Assembly (NCBI GenBank): GCA_964542875.1
Contig: CAZIWA010000053.1
Location: 1-36,497 of the forward strand
From: CAZGOM01 sp964542875
GTDB lineage: Bacteria; Planctomycetota; Phycisphaerae; Phycisphaerales; Phycisphaeraceae
Direction: 5' to 3'
DNA length: 36,497 bases
Positions 8,599 through 16,689 of this stretch are shown here, one piece after another (positions within the stretch are counted from its first letter, which is position 1; every line of letters starts with the position of its first letter). Below the pieces are notes generated by a model that searched no databases, had not been told where the DNA came from, and saw only the letters and a list, made by a program, of their open reading frames with translations. Position numbers and translations under genes: made by a program.

Positions 8599-9168
8599 TC
8601 AGGCTTCCATGGCTTCGTCTTCTTCAGGGTTGCCGGAAGGCGAGATCAACCCGGCGAGCATGCACAAGATGCCTGCGGCGATGACGCCCAGGCGGCTGTT
8701 ACCGGAGCAGATGCTAAGCAGTGTGGAGGAGGGGGGACGGTATTCAGAGACGTTCACACCGGGGTGGGAAACGGGGTGGGAGAGGAGGTCTTCCACCGGG
8801 ATGACGGGAGGGAGGGTGCGGGCCTGGAGGGGCTTGCCCTTGTCTTTGAGGTTGGCAATGGTGTTGCTGGCCAGAAGGACGGGTTTGCTGACGCCGGGGA
8901 CATCGAACTGTTCAGGCTTTAAGCGGAGCTGGGTCATGGCCAGGCGTTCAAGGAGGATGGGGTCTTCCTTGGCCAAGGCGGTGTTGAACATGACGTAGTT
9001 GTTTTTTTGCTCGGCGATCTGGGTGGACTGAGTTTTAATGATGTCCCGCTGCCAGAACATGGCATGGTTTTTGGACCAGTCTTCGGCAAAAACGCCAGTG
9101 GCGGTGATGGCCATGCCGGCGATGAGAAGCAGCCAGCCGGGGAGGGCGGCGGCCATACGTTGAACCAT
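8599..9168 (-). CDS. Two-TM membrane protein of unknown function
   Basis: 189 aa from the ATG at 9168. The frame stays open to a GTG at 9291 (230 aa), but that extension runs into the dispersed repeat at 9255-9364 and is probably not coding; a GTG at 9189 is another option. One helix near the start (PGWLLLIAGMAITATGVF) and one near the end (LGVIAAGILCMLAGLI) flank a hydrophilic domain of about 130 residues, giving an N- and C-anchored loop. The acidic tail is NPEEDEAMEA. No family recognised. It is divergent from the M48 protease gene and ends at the terminator at 8459-8487. Confidence 0.65.
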   Translation of the reverse strand: MVQRMAAALPGWLLLIAGMAITATGVFAEDWSKNHAMFWQRDIIKTQSTQIAEQKNNYVMFNTALAKEDPILLERLAMTQLRLKPEQFDVPGVSKPVLLASNTIANLKDKGKPLQARTLPPVIPVEDLLSHPVSHPGVNVSEYRPPSSTLLSICSGNSRLGVIAAGILCMLAGLISPSGNPEEDEAMEA

Positions 9169-9254
9169 GCTGGGAGAATGATCTGTCACATATCTTTCAT
9201 CGGCAGATGTGAGGGCGGGGCTGGAATTTTCAAAAGGATGATGTATTTCGTTCA

Positions 9255-9364
9255 GGGTAAAAGCATTTGGGGTATTTGTCGGCACATGCACCCGGGGTAT
9301 CGGGTTTTCGGGCTATCGGGGGCTTCGATCAAGTTCATGCCACTCAAGGCAAATGCTTTTGCCC
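9255..9364 (+). repeat. Dispersed MITE-like element, copy A (complete)
   Basis: 110 bp bounded by 15-bp terminal inverted repeats: GGGTAAAAGCATTTG (9255-9269) and CAAATGCTTTTGCCC (9350-9364), which match at 14 of 15 positions. Related copies lie at 32802-32902 (minus) and 36461 onward. The interior shares TATCGGGT, GCTTCGA and TCAAGG blocks with copy B. No coding capacity. It sits between divergent genes 8599-9168 and 9427-10371. Confidence 0.75.
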
Positions 9365-9426
9365 GGCGCGTTTCATGGATGGCGATAAAATGATCGCACA
9401 CCTTCTAAAACAGCAGGGCTACTCCC

Positions 9427-10371
9427 ATGATGTCACGGCTTAATCGGATCGTTCGGGTTTTCGCGATAGCGGTTTTCGCCGGGTTAACCTTGGCGGGGGC
9501 TGCCGGCTGCACCACCAACGCGGCGACAGGGAAGAGTTATTACTACGCGCTTTCGGAGTCAGAAGAAGTCCAACTGGGGACCGAAGCGGAACCAGAATTC
9601 ATCAAGCAGTACGGCGGGCTGGTGCCTTCGCCGGAAGTCCAGACCTATGTGAAGAATCTGGGTCTGAAGCTGGCCAAACTGACGGAGCGGCCGAGCCTGC
9701 CTTGGAACTTTAATGTGCTTAATTCGGATGATGTGAACGCATTTGCGATCCCCGGCGGGAAGGTGTTTATCACCCGCGGGCTGCTTTCACGGATGACCAA
9801 CGAGGCGCAGCTTGCGGGTGTGCTGGGCCATGAGTGCGGGCATGTGACGGGCCAGCATGCGGGCAAGCAGATCACCCAGCAGCAGGGCGCGGCGATCTTG
9901 CTTCAGGGCGCGCAGATGGGCGCCGAGCAGGCTGGGGCCAATCCGACTTTGATCCAGCTTGGCGCCGTCGGGGGGAATGTGGCAACGCAAGGGTTCCTGC
10001 TGAAATTCAGCCGGGATGACGAATATGAAGCCGACCACCTGGGCCTGCGTTACATGAGCAAGGCGGGGTACAACCCGCTGGCGATGGTGCAGGTGATGGA
10101 GATTTTGGAAAAGGCGTCGGGCGGCGCAAGCGCCGGGGGCCTGAGCGAATGGACCTCGACCCATCCCCTGACCCAGAACCGGATCAAGGAACTGGAAGCG
10201 GACATCAACAAGGCTTACCCGGATGCGTCCAAGGCTGGGGTCTATACCTACGCGCCTGAGCCCTTTAAGGCCAATGTGCTGGACGTGCTGGCGAAGCTGC
10301 CGGCAGCGCCCAAGCCCGCGCCGGCCCCTGCGACGAAAGACGACACCGCTAAGGGCCTTAAGAAGAAGTAA
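9427..10371 (+). CDS. M48 family zinc metalloprotease, lipoprotein (BepA/LoiP-like)
   Basis: 314 aa. The N-terminal signal ends in a lipobox (AGAAGC, Cys28), so it is a lipid-anchored envelope protein. The zinc site HECGH (135-139) and third ligand Glu201 in DDEYEADHLG are intact. DVNAFAIPGGKVFITRGLL before the zinc motif is diagnostic of the M48 peptidase family. The C-terminus ends in an Ala/Pro/Lys-rich tail without TPRs, so it is shorter than BepA and closer to LoiP/YcaL-type proteases. It would degrade misfolded periplasmic or outer-membrane proteins. Two adjacent ATGs (9427, 9430) could both start it. UbiE follows 45 bp later. Confidence 0.93.
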   Translation: MMSRLNRIVRVFAIAVFAGLTLAGAAGCTTNAATGKSYYYALSESEEVQLGTEAEPEFIKQYGGLVPSPEVQTYVKNLGLKLAKLTERPSLPWNFNVLNSDDVNAFAIPGGKVFITRGLLSRMTNEAQLAGVLGHECGHVTGQHAGKQITQQQGAAILLQGAQMGAEQAGANPTLIQLGAVGGNVATQGFLLKFSRDDEYEADHLGLRYMSKAGYNPLAMVQVMEILEKASGGASAGGLSEWTSTHPLTQNRIKELEADINKAYPDASKAGVYTYAPEPFKANVLDVLAKLPAAPKPAPAPATKDDTAKGLKKK

Positions 10372-10416
10372 AATCATCGACCGGGCATCAACAAGCGCGC
10401 AAAAGAAGTTGAATAT

Positions 10417-11336
10417 ATGACGCAGCCGCTATGGTCGAACAAAAACCTTGCCAACCCGCATGAGGTCAAGGANNNNNNNNNNNNNNNNNNNNNNNNNNNN
10501 NNNNNNNNNNNNNNNNNNNNNNNNNNNNNNNNNNNNNNNNNNNNNNNNNNNNNNNNNNNNNNNNNNNNNNNNTGACGCAGCCGCTATGGTCGAACAAAAA
10601 CCTTGCCAACCCGCATGAGGTCAAGGACAAGGCCAGCCGGGTGCAAAAGATGTTCGCGGCGATTTCGCGCAGCTACGACTTGAACAACCGTGTGCATTCG
10701 CTGGGGCGCGACCAGGCGTGGCGGCGGGCCGCGGTGAAGGCATCGAGCCTCGCCAAAGGCGACCGGGTGCTGGACGTGGCGTGCGGCACGGGCGACTTGA
10801 GCTTTGCCTTTGCACGCGCGGGCGCCGGTGAGGTGCTGGGCGTGGACTTCACCTATGAGATGCTGGACATCGCCAAGCAGAAACACCCCAAGGAAGTGGC
10901 GGGGAGCGCCGGGCTTGGGCCGGTGAGGTTTGTGACTGGCGATGCGATGCATCTGCCGGTGACCGATGGGCAGTTTGATGTGGCGAGCATTGCGTTTGGC
11001 ATTCGGAACGTGGCGACACCGCTCCTGGCGATCAAGGAATTCGCCCGGGCGCTTAAGCCGGGTGGACGGCTGATCGTGCTGGAGTTTGGCCGGCCCAGGA
11101 GCAAGGTGTTCCGCAGCGCTTACGACTTTTACTTCAAGCGGATCATGCCGCGGACGGCGAGCATGATCGCCCGGGACAGCACGGGGGCGTACGACTACCT
11201 TCCGCAGAGCGTTTCCACCTTCATCGAGAAGGAAGGGATGCTGGGGATGATGCAGGAAGCGGGCTTTAGCGAGTTGAAAGCAACGCCTTTGACCTTTGGC
11301 GTGGCGTGGATTTACCGGGGCGTGAAGACAGGCTGA
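10417..11336 (+). CDS. ubiE: UbiE/MenG demethyl(mena)quinone methyltransferase, interrupted by an assembly gap
   Basis: The gene is split by 100 Ns (10473-10572) with an exact 55-bp duplicate on each side. Removing the left duplicate and the Ns gives one frame from ATG 10417 to the stop at 11336 (254 aa), starting MTQPLWSNKNLANPHEVKDK. This matches the family in length, and RVQKMFAAISRSYDLNNRV (23-41) is the usual UbiE N-terminal box. The SAM-binding motif I is VLDVACGTGDLSF (about 66-78). FGIRNVATP and the later KPGGRLIVLEFGRP are UbiE/COQ5 signatures. It carries out C-methylation of the quinone ring in the last steps of menaquinone or ubiquinone synthesis. Which quinone is made cannot be decided here. 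Confidence 0.92.
10418..10627. other. Assembly gap 1 with duplicated 55-bp flanks
   Basis: 100 Ns at 10473-10572. The 55 bases before the gap (10418-10472) are identical to the 55 bases after it (10573-10627). This is the pattern of two contigs sharing a k-mer-length overlap that were joined with a default-length gap. The true gap is probably zero. Confidence 0.9.
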
Positions 11337-11431
11337 GTTTGGCACTGCAAGATGTGCGAGCTATTGCCGGGGTGAACCCGTATGCTCGGGGATGTGTTTG
11401 AGTCCCTGATGCATTTTTGAGGGTTCCGGCC

Positions 11432-12583
11432 ATGAGATATTCACGTGCTTCGATCTTGAGGGCGGGGTTGGCGGGGTTGGGTGCGTTTTTGAGCGGCCCG
11501 GCAGTTTGGGCAGGCAGCGTGCCGAGTGACGGGGGCGCTTCGGAAGACCTGCTTTCAATGTGCATTGCTCCGGAGAAACCGGCGCCAATGAGCGTGCCTG
11601 AGCCCAGGAGCGCCGCAACCGGGAGAGATGACTGGATGTCATTTTGCGAACCGGCTCCAAAGCCGGTGCGTCAGGCGACGCAAGCGCCGGTGAAAGCCCG
11701 AACGTTTTCAAATCCATCGGCACCCGCGGGGGCGACAGTTCCTGCTTCTGCTTCGGCTCCTGTTTTTGTACCTGAGCGCGCGCTGACGCGTGTGCCTACA
11801 CGGGGGACGTGGACGGCTCCAGAGGCTTCGATAAGCAATGCCGCACCAGCGGCTGCGGTTGAGGCGAATACCTCAACAGGCGGGCAATCGCGCCAGGTGA
11901 GGCGCATGCGCACGGGCGGGCAGGGATTTACGCAGGTGGCGGGCGCGGGTGTGCAGGCGGGCCAGTTTCCGGCGTTTCAATATCCGTACGAGGGGTACAA
12001 CAACAATCCGTTTACGGGGTTGTCGTCGTACAGCAATGGGTATGCGGGGGCGCCGCCGACGAGCGTGCCGTTTGCGGGCGGGTTTTTCCAGGGGCGGTCG
12101 GCGTTTTATTCTCAGCCAACGTTGATTGTGCCGGTGGTGACTGCGACCCCGGCGTACCCGATTTATCCGGGGTACATCGATCCGTACGCGGGCGGATACG
12201 GCTACGGAAGCGGTCCTGGCGGTGAAAACTGGCGGCGTGGGGAGCGAGGCGGGCGTTGGACCGATGAGAGCTCCGCCAATAATTCTCGCGCAGGCGAAAA
12301 CGCACGGGTGAGTAAGGAAGGGCGTCCGGATGTGTCTCAGACGGCTAAGCCGCCGGTGACGACGAGCACCAACGGGCGAGACGCGGCTGGGAAGCAGAAA
12401 GGGGCAGCTAAACCGGCTCAGAGCGATACAACTCGAACGCCAGCTAAGCCGAGTGCGCAGGATAAGGCGTGCGAGGCTAAGCCGGCACCGGCGGATGCCA
12501 AGACGGCGAAGCCCGTTGCCAAGAGTGAAAAGGAAGTCAGCCGAGGGGGAACGAAGGTGAGTACCTGGCGCTGTGTGTTTTAA
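11432..12583 (+). CDS. Secreted protein with 51-residue repeat-shared block, paralog 1
   Basis: 383 aa from the ATG at 11432; the open frame also contains a TTG at 11417. Signal peptide residues 1-27 (cleavage AVWA-GS). After a low-complexity Ala/Pro/Ser region there is a short motif GRDDWMSF (64-71), then at residues 179-229 a Tyr/Gly/Phe-rich block beginning FPAFQYPYEGY and containing NPFTGLSSYSNGYAGAPPTS. The C-terminal 120 residues are Lys/Ala/Pro-rich with repeated AKP units and highly charged, perhaps wall- or polymer-binding. The block recurs in the next gene with 48 of 51 residues identical. No known family recognised. It is likely an envelope or matrix protein; function unknown. Confidence 0.75.
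   Translation: MRYSRASILRAGLAGLGAFLSGPAVWAGSVPSDGGASEDLLSMCIAPEKPAPMSVPEPRSAATGRDDWMSFCEPAPKPVRQATQAPVKARTFSNPSAPAGATVPASASAPVFVPERALTRVPTRGTWTAPEASISNAAPAAAVEANTSTGGQSRQVRRMRTGGQGFTQVAGAGVQAGQFPAFQYPYEGYNNNPFTGLSSYSNGYAGAPPTSVPFAGGFFQGRSAFYSQPTLIVPVVTATPAYPIYPGYIDPYAGGYGYGSGPGGENWRRGERGGRWTDESSANNSRAGENARVSKEGRPDVSQTAKPPVTTSTNGRDAAGKQKGAAKPAQSDTTRTPAKPSAQDKACEAKPAPADAKTAKPVAKSEKEVSRGGTKVSTWRCVF
11966..12118 (+). repeat. Shared coding block, copy 1 (with 13305-13457)
   Basis: A 153-bp in-frame segment nearly identical at nucleotide level to 13305-13457; the two encode 48/51 identical residues while the flanking sequences diverge. Confidence 0.85.
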
Positions 12584-12743
12584 CTTATTGTTTTAACGGT
12601 GGTTGTGGTTCTTGAAGCGCGGGATGAAGCAGCCAGGAATGGCCCTGATGACGACACTAAGTCTTGTGTGAACAAGAAGTTTGCAACAAATGGTTGGAGA
12701 GTGCGTTTTGAGGTGCGATAATGCAGGGAGTCAGGAGTTCATC

Positions 12744-13604
12744 ATGAAACACTTACGAATCAACATTTTGGGTTTGACCCTGGCAGGGGTTGGGGCGCTT
12801 TTGGGCGCTTCGGCTTTGCAGGCCAGCGATGGCGCAGTATCCGGTGATTCAGGGCGACTGGTCGACTCAGGCAAGTCGGGCGGTGAGACGATTTCAGCGC
12901 AGCCGCTGCGTGGTTCCGCCGGGGCTCAAAAGGTGAGCGCACAGCCTATGAGGCAGGTGGCTGCTCCAGCCAAGCAAGTCGAGAAGGCCCAGCCGGCTGT
13001 CGGTAAGGATGATTGGCTTTCATTTGAGAAGCCGGTGATGCAGGCTGCGCCGATGACATCTCAGGACAAGGTTGCTTTGGTGGCGGCCGCGGACAGCAGC
13101 CTGGTGACGCCGGGGCCGGGTTATCGGGCGGTGGTGCCGGGGTATGCGACGCAGTTTTCCGCGCCGTACTCGCCGAGGCAGTCGCAGGTGAGCGTGGGCG
13201 GGAATTTCTCCGCGACGCAGTACAACAGCCGGTCGACGTATTCAGGTTATTCGAGCGTTGCGGGCAATGGGTATATGAATGTGAACCGGTACGGGCCGGG
13301 CGGCTTTCCGCCGTTCCAGTATCCGTACACGGGGTACTACAACAATCCGTTTACGGGGCTGTCTTCGTACAGCAATGGATATGCGGGCGCGCCGCCGACG
13401 AGCGTGCCGTTTGCGGGCGGGTTTTTTCAGGGCCGGTCGGCGTTTTACTCGCAGCCGGTGCTGCAGGTGCCGGTGATCCCCGCGTACACGGTGCCGGTGG
13501 CTTACCCGGTGTATGTGCCGGTTCGCGGCGGCTGCGGGCCGGGGCCGGTGTATCAAGGCGGGAGCGGTCTGAGCATATCGGCGCAGTATCGAAGCGGGGG
13601 TTGA
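12744..13604 (+). CDS. Secreted protein with 51-residue repeat-shared block, paralog 2
   Basis: 286 aa from the ATG at 12744, which has AGGAG upstream. Signal peptide residues 1-27 (ALQA-SD). It repeats the layout of the preceding gene: a linker with GKDDWLSF (88-95), then a Tyr/Ser/Gly-rich stretch, then the shared block at residues 188-238 (FPPFQYPYTGY onward). It lacks the Lys-rich tail of paralog 1 and ends in a Pro/Val/Tyr and Gly-rich segment. A strong terminator follows at 13627. The pair arose by tandem duplication, with the block either under strong constraint or homogenised by gene conversion. Unknown function; aromatic and Gly-rich composition suggests an extracellular structural protein. 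Confidence 0.75.
   Translation: MKHLRINILGLTLAGVGALLGASALQASDGAVSGDSGRLVDSGKSGGETISAQPLRGSAGAQKVSAQPMRQVAAPAKQVEKAQPAVGKDDWLSFEKPVMQAAPMTSQDKVALVAAADSSLVTPGPGYRAVVPGYATQFSAPYSPRQSQVSVGGNFSATQYNSRSTYSGYSSVAGNGYMNVNRYGPGGFPPFQYPYTGYYNNPFTGLSSYSNGYAGAPPTSVPFAGGFFQGRSAFYSQPVLQVPVIPAYTVPVAYPVYVPVRGGCGPGPVYQGGSGLSISAQYRSGG
13305..13457 (+). repeat. Shared coding block, copy 2 (with 11966-12118)
   Basis: The second copy of the 153-bp block. Most differences from copy 1 are at third codon positions. Confidence 0.85.
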
Positions 13605-13626
13605 GGAATTTAAGGTTAGTGACTTC

Positions 13627-13669
13627 CCGGCGGTGGTTGGTGAACTCCAACCGCCGCCGGTTTTGTTTT
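13627..13669 (+). terminator. Intrinsic terminator after paralog 2
   Basis: CCGGCGGTGGTTGG pairs with CCAACCGCCGCCGG (one mismatch in 14), with a short loop and then TTTTGTTTT. It begins 23 bp after the stop codon. Confidence 0.85.
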
Positions 13670-13724
13670 GGGGGGATTGATTATCATGTGGGCCGGACTC
13701 TTCCACTTTATTGGAAACATTTCC

Positions 13725-14717
13725 ATGAGCTCTGTGAACCGGTTTCTTCGCCCGAAAGTTGATAGCGTTGCGGAACTGATCCATGGCACACCGGTGGTGG
13801 AACTGCACCGGCTGGTGAAGCACCTCGGGCTTGATGGCAGGCTGTTTGCGAAGGTGGAGTTTTACTCGCCGGGGCTGAGCAAGAAGGACCGGATCGCCAG
13901 GGAAATTATTGAAGAAGCACGCAGGACCGGGCAGCTTAAGCCCGGACAGGCCGTGGTGGAGCTGACATCAGGCAACACGGGCACGGGATTGGCGATCGTA
14001 TGTCAGGCGCTGGGGCATCCGTTTATCGCGGTGATCTCCCGAGGGAACTCCATTGAGCGGGCGATCATGATGAATGCGCTTGGCGCCAAGGTGGTGCTGG
14101 TGGACCAAGGCCCCGGCAGCGTGCCGGGGAAGGTGTCGGGCGCGGATCTGGACTTGGTGGAGACCGAGGCTCAGCGGCTGGTGCGGGACCTGGGGGCGTT
14201 TCGCGCGGATCAATTCGGCAACAAGGCCAACTTTCAGGCGCACTACAAGCACACGGGGCCGGAACTATTTGAGCAGACCGGCGGTGAGATCGATGTGTTT
14301 GTGGACTACGTGGGCACCGGCGGGACGTTTGCCGGGACGGTGGCGTACCTGAAGGAAGCCAAGCCCGCGGTGAAGGGATATCTGATTGAGCCCGCAGGTG
14401 CGCAGGCCATGGCCGGCAAGCGCGTGACCAACCCGGGGCACAAGATTCAAGGCGGCGGGTACAGCAAGCCTGAACTGGCGATGGTGGACCGGAAACTGAT
14501 CGACGGATTTCTGACCGTCAGCGACGAAGAAGCCGAGGAGTACACCCGGCTGCTGGCCCGGCATGAAGGGCTCTTTGGCGGGTATTCCTCAGGCGCGAAC
14601 CTGGCCGGCGCGGTGAAGGTTTTGCAAGGTGCTGAAAAAGGCAAGGCGGTGGGGTTTGTCGTGTGTGATACGGGGCTGAAGTATGCCTCGACGGATTTGT
14701 TTAAGTTCGAGGAATGA
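13725..14717 (+). CDS. PLP-dependent cysteine synthase / cystathionine beta-synthase-fold enzyme
   Basis: 330 aa from the ATG at 13725 (MSSVNRFLRP), with GGAAAC upstream; two earlier in-frame ATGs lie within or just after the terminator region and are unlikely. Fold-type II PLP enzyme: the Schiff-base lysine is in SKKDR (Lys54, where OASS has SVKDR), with substrate loop TSGNTG (81-86) and phosphate-binding GTGGTFAG (197-204). The length fits O-acetylserine sulfhydrylase. The sequence around the lysine (SPGLSKKDR rather than NPGGSVKDR) and an insertion near GSVPGKVSG distinguish it from classical CysK/CysM, so the substrate may differ. It ends 13 bp from the convergent pseudopilin gene. No cysE or sulfate genes nearby. 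Confidence 0.88.
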   Translation: MSSVNRFLRPKVDSVAELIHGTPVVELHRLVKHLGLDGRLFAKVEFYSPGLSKKDRIAREIIEEARRTGQLKPGQAVVELTSGNTGTGLAIVCQALGHPFIAVISRGNSIERAIMMNALGAKVVLVDQGPGSVPGKVSGADLDLVETEAQRLVRDLGAFRADQFGNKANFQAHYKHTGPELFEQTGGEIDVFVDYVGTGGTFAGTVAYLKEAKPAVKGYLIEPAGAQAMAGKRVTNPGHKIQGGGYSKPELAMVDRKLIDGFLTVSDEEAEEYTRLLARHEGLFGGYSSGANLAGAVKVLQGAEKGKAVGFVVCDTGLKYASTDLFKFEE

Positions 14718-14730
14718 AAAGCCGGAATGC

Positions 14731-15603
14731 TTAGAGGCCGAAGGTGTCGGCGACAATCCAAGCATTTTGGTAGGCGTTGCCGTAGCTGGTGTTGCCAGCG
14801 GGCATGTAGCTGCGCCAGGCGCAATTGGGGTCGCGCATCCAGTTTGCGCTGCCGTCGAAGAACATCCGGTTGAAGCCTTGATAGCTGGTGGAGTTGTAGT
14901 GGGTGAAGCGAGCGACTGGGCCTTCATTGAAAATGGTTGATACACCATCGATCATCAGGGCGCGCTTGGGGTAAAAGCTCATGTCCCAGCTTCGGGAACT
15001 GGGAATGTTCTGACCGGTGGGGATATTCGACATCACACCGTTAATCGTGCCCAGGGAGCGGTAGACATAGGACCCGGTGATACCGGCCGTAGAGCCAAGA
15101 CCCTTCCAGCGGTTTGCTTCGGCAGGCTTGAAGTACACGTTTGGGCCGCTGCCGACGCCTGAGGTGCTGGTGTTGAAACCGTATTTGCGTTCTGCCGGGC
15201 ACCAGAAGGTGCGCAGACCTGCCTGGTTGTAGGGGATGAAGTCTGTGGCCATTAAAAGGCCCATGCCGCTGTAGGAGTAGAGGTCGTCGTAGTTTCGGTC
15301 GGTGCGGAGCGCGTTGGTGGATTCCCAGGCGCGGACGGTGATATCCAGGACTTGCTTAAGCGGGCCGCGAGTATCTGAAGCGTCAGCGTTGTGTGCGTTT
15401 GAGGGGATGTGGCTTTTGTAGCTGCCGGCGTAATTGGCGATGGCAAAGCCCGACTGCCTCAGATTGCTCTGGCACATGACCTTGTAGCTGGCTTCCTTGG
15501 CCTGCGAGAGCGAGGGGAGCACCATGGCGAAAAGCACCGCGACGATGGCAATGACGACGAGGAGCTCCACCAGAGAGAAAGCGTTCAGGCGGCGTGAAGA
15601 CAT
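14731..15603 (-). CDS. Type II secretion-like pseudopilin (prepilin N-terminal methylation motif)
   Basis: 290 aa. A short basic leader is followed by AFSLVELLVVIAIVAVL (residues 8-24), the class III prepilin motif with Glu at +5, then a helix ending in CQSNLRQ. Near the C-terminus MFFDGSANWM resembles the H-x9-DG end of planctomycete pseudopilins, although here the spacing from His to DG is longer. In Planctomycetota such proteins occur as many unlinked copies; their cargo or role is mostly unknown. It stands alone, 13 bp from the convergent cysteine-synthase-like gene. Cleavage would need a type II prepilin peptidase (PilD), which is not in the window. Confidence 0.9.
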   Translation of the reverse strand: MSSRRLNAFSLVELLVVIAIVAVLFAMVLPSLSQAKEASYKVMCQSNLRQSGFAIANYAGSYKSHIPSNAHNADASDTRGPLKQVLDITVRAWESTNALRTDRNYDDLYSYSGMGLLMATDFIPYNQAGLRTFWCPAERKYGFNTSTSGVGSGPNVYFKPAEANRWKGLGSTAGITGSYVYRSLGTINGVMSNIPTGQNIPSSRSWDMSFYPKRALMIDGVSTIFNEGPVARFTHYNSTSYQGFNRMFFDGSANWMRDPNCAWRSYMPAGNTSYGNAYQNAWIVADTFGL

Positions 15604-15721
15604 GGGATTGGTGTCCGTGGGCGGATGGAAGTGAGTGGATGTAAAGAATTGGTTATAACAAATGGGAGGCGGCGAAGGTAGATGAATTTAGGGGGTGTAC
15701 GAGATACCGGGTATTTATTTG

Positions 15722-15761
15722 GGGTGGCAGAGCACGGCTTGGAGCCATGCTTGTGCCACCC
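15722..15761 (-). repeat. Long hairpin element downstream of the esterase operon
   Basis: GGGTGGCA (15722-15729) pairs with TGCCACCC (15754-15761) and AGCACGGCT (15731-15739) with AGCCATGCT (15743-15751). The one mismatch becomes a G-U pair on the minus-strand RNA, so the hairpin is best formed in the transcript of the gene 15776-16666, whose stop lies 15 bases upstream. No U-tract follows, so it may stabilise or process the 3' end instead of terminating. Confidence 0.65.
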
Positions 15762-15775
15762 AGAATTGTTTGATG

Positions 15776-16666
15776 TCAGGCTTTGAGGAGGTAGCGCTCA
15801 AGCCATTGCCAGCCGGTTTCGTAGAAGTCGGCGCTGGAGGTGTGGGTGAGGTCCGGGTAGTGGGCGATGGATTTGATGCCGGGGATGTTTTGGTAGACGG
15901 CGTGGATGGTGGCGGGGGGGCAGAGGGTGTCTTGGCCGCCTGAGCTGAGGAGGGTGGCAGCCTGGATGCGATGGGCGGTGTTGACGGGATCGAAGTAGGT
16001 CCAGGTGTTGAGGAAGACGGGGTCTTTGGCTTCGTCGGAATTGGCGAAGTTGGCGTTGTTGGGAAAGTCGCAGAGGTAGGGGACGTGGGCGACGCAGGCT
16101 TTGATTCGGACGTCTGCAGCGGCGAGGTTGAGGGCGAGCATGCCGCCTTGGCTGGTGGCGTTGACGCCCAGGAGGGCGGGGTTTATATCGGCGCTGACGC
16201 CGGATTCGGGCGAGAGGACGGCATCGATGCCGCGGATAAGGTCCATGATGGCGCCCTGGTAGTAGAAGTCCTGGGGGCCGGGGCGGCCGTGCTGAATCCA
16301 GGCGCGATAGGCTTTGTCTTCGACGCGCCAGAGGTCGCCGGATTCGCCTTGGGAACGGGGGAATACCTGGAGGAGGGCGTAGCCGCGTTGGCATTCGGAT
16401 AAGGCCTGGCCGAACTCGGTGCCGCCGTAGCCGGGGGCGGTGAGGACGAGGGGGATGGGCTTGGGTGTGCGGCCGGAACGGATGGTGTTGACGGGCATGC
16501 CCAGGTAGGCGCGGATGGGGATGTTGCCGAGGCTGTTGTAAGTGAGCTTGTAAGTCCAATGGCCTGCGGCACTGCGGACTTTTTCAATCTGGAGGTTCAG
16601 CGGGGTGGCGCGGGCCTGGGCGAGGGTGTTTTGCCAGAAGCTGTGGAGGTCGTGGGGGATTGGCAT
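15776..16666 (-). CDS. Acetyl xylan esterase-like alpha/beta hydrolase (CE7 / AXE1 family)
   Basis: 296 aa, with no obvious signal peptide, so cytoplasmic. Oxyanion region PGYGG (78-82), catalytic Ser172 in NATSQGG, Asp246 in GGQDTLCPP, and His275 in PDLTHTSS form the triad, in the CE7 order. CE7 enzymes deacetylate xylo-oligosaccharides and cephalosporin C. It is slightly shorter than typical 320-aa members. The start is 23 bp after the stop of the hydrolase 16690-17484, so the two form an operon of esterases, probably for removing acetyl groups from imported plant or algal oligosaccharides. A hairpin at 15722-15761 follows. Confidence 0.87.
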   Translation of the reverse strand: MPIPHDLHSFWQNTLAQARATPLNLQIEKVRSAAGHWTYKLTYNSLGNIPIRAYLGMPVNTIRSGRTPKPIPLVLTAPGYGGTEFGQALSECQRGYALLQVFPRSQGESGDLWRVEDKAYRAWIQHGRPGPQDFYYQGAIMDLIRGIDAVLSPESGVSADINPALLGVNATSQGGMLALNLAAADVRIKACVAHVPYLCDFPNNANFANSDEAKDPVFLNTWTYFDPVNTAHRIQAATLLSSGGQDTLCPPATIHAVYQNIPGIKSIAHYPDLTHTSSADFYETGWQWLERYLLKA

Positions 16667-16689
16667 GTGTGGTTCTGCTCTTTAAGGAA

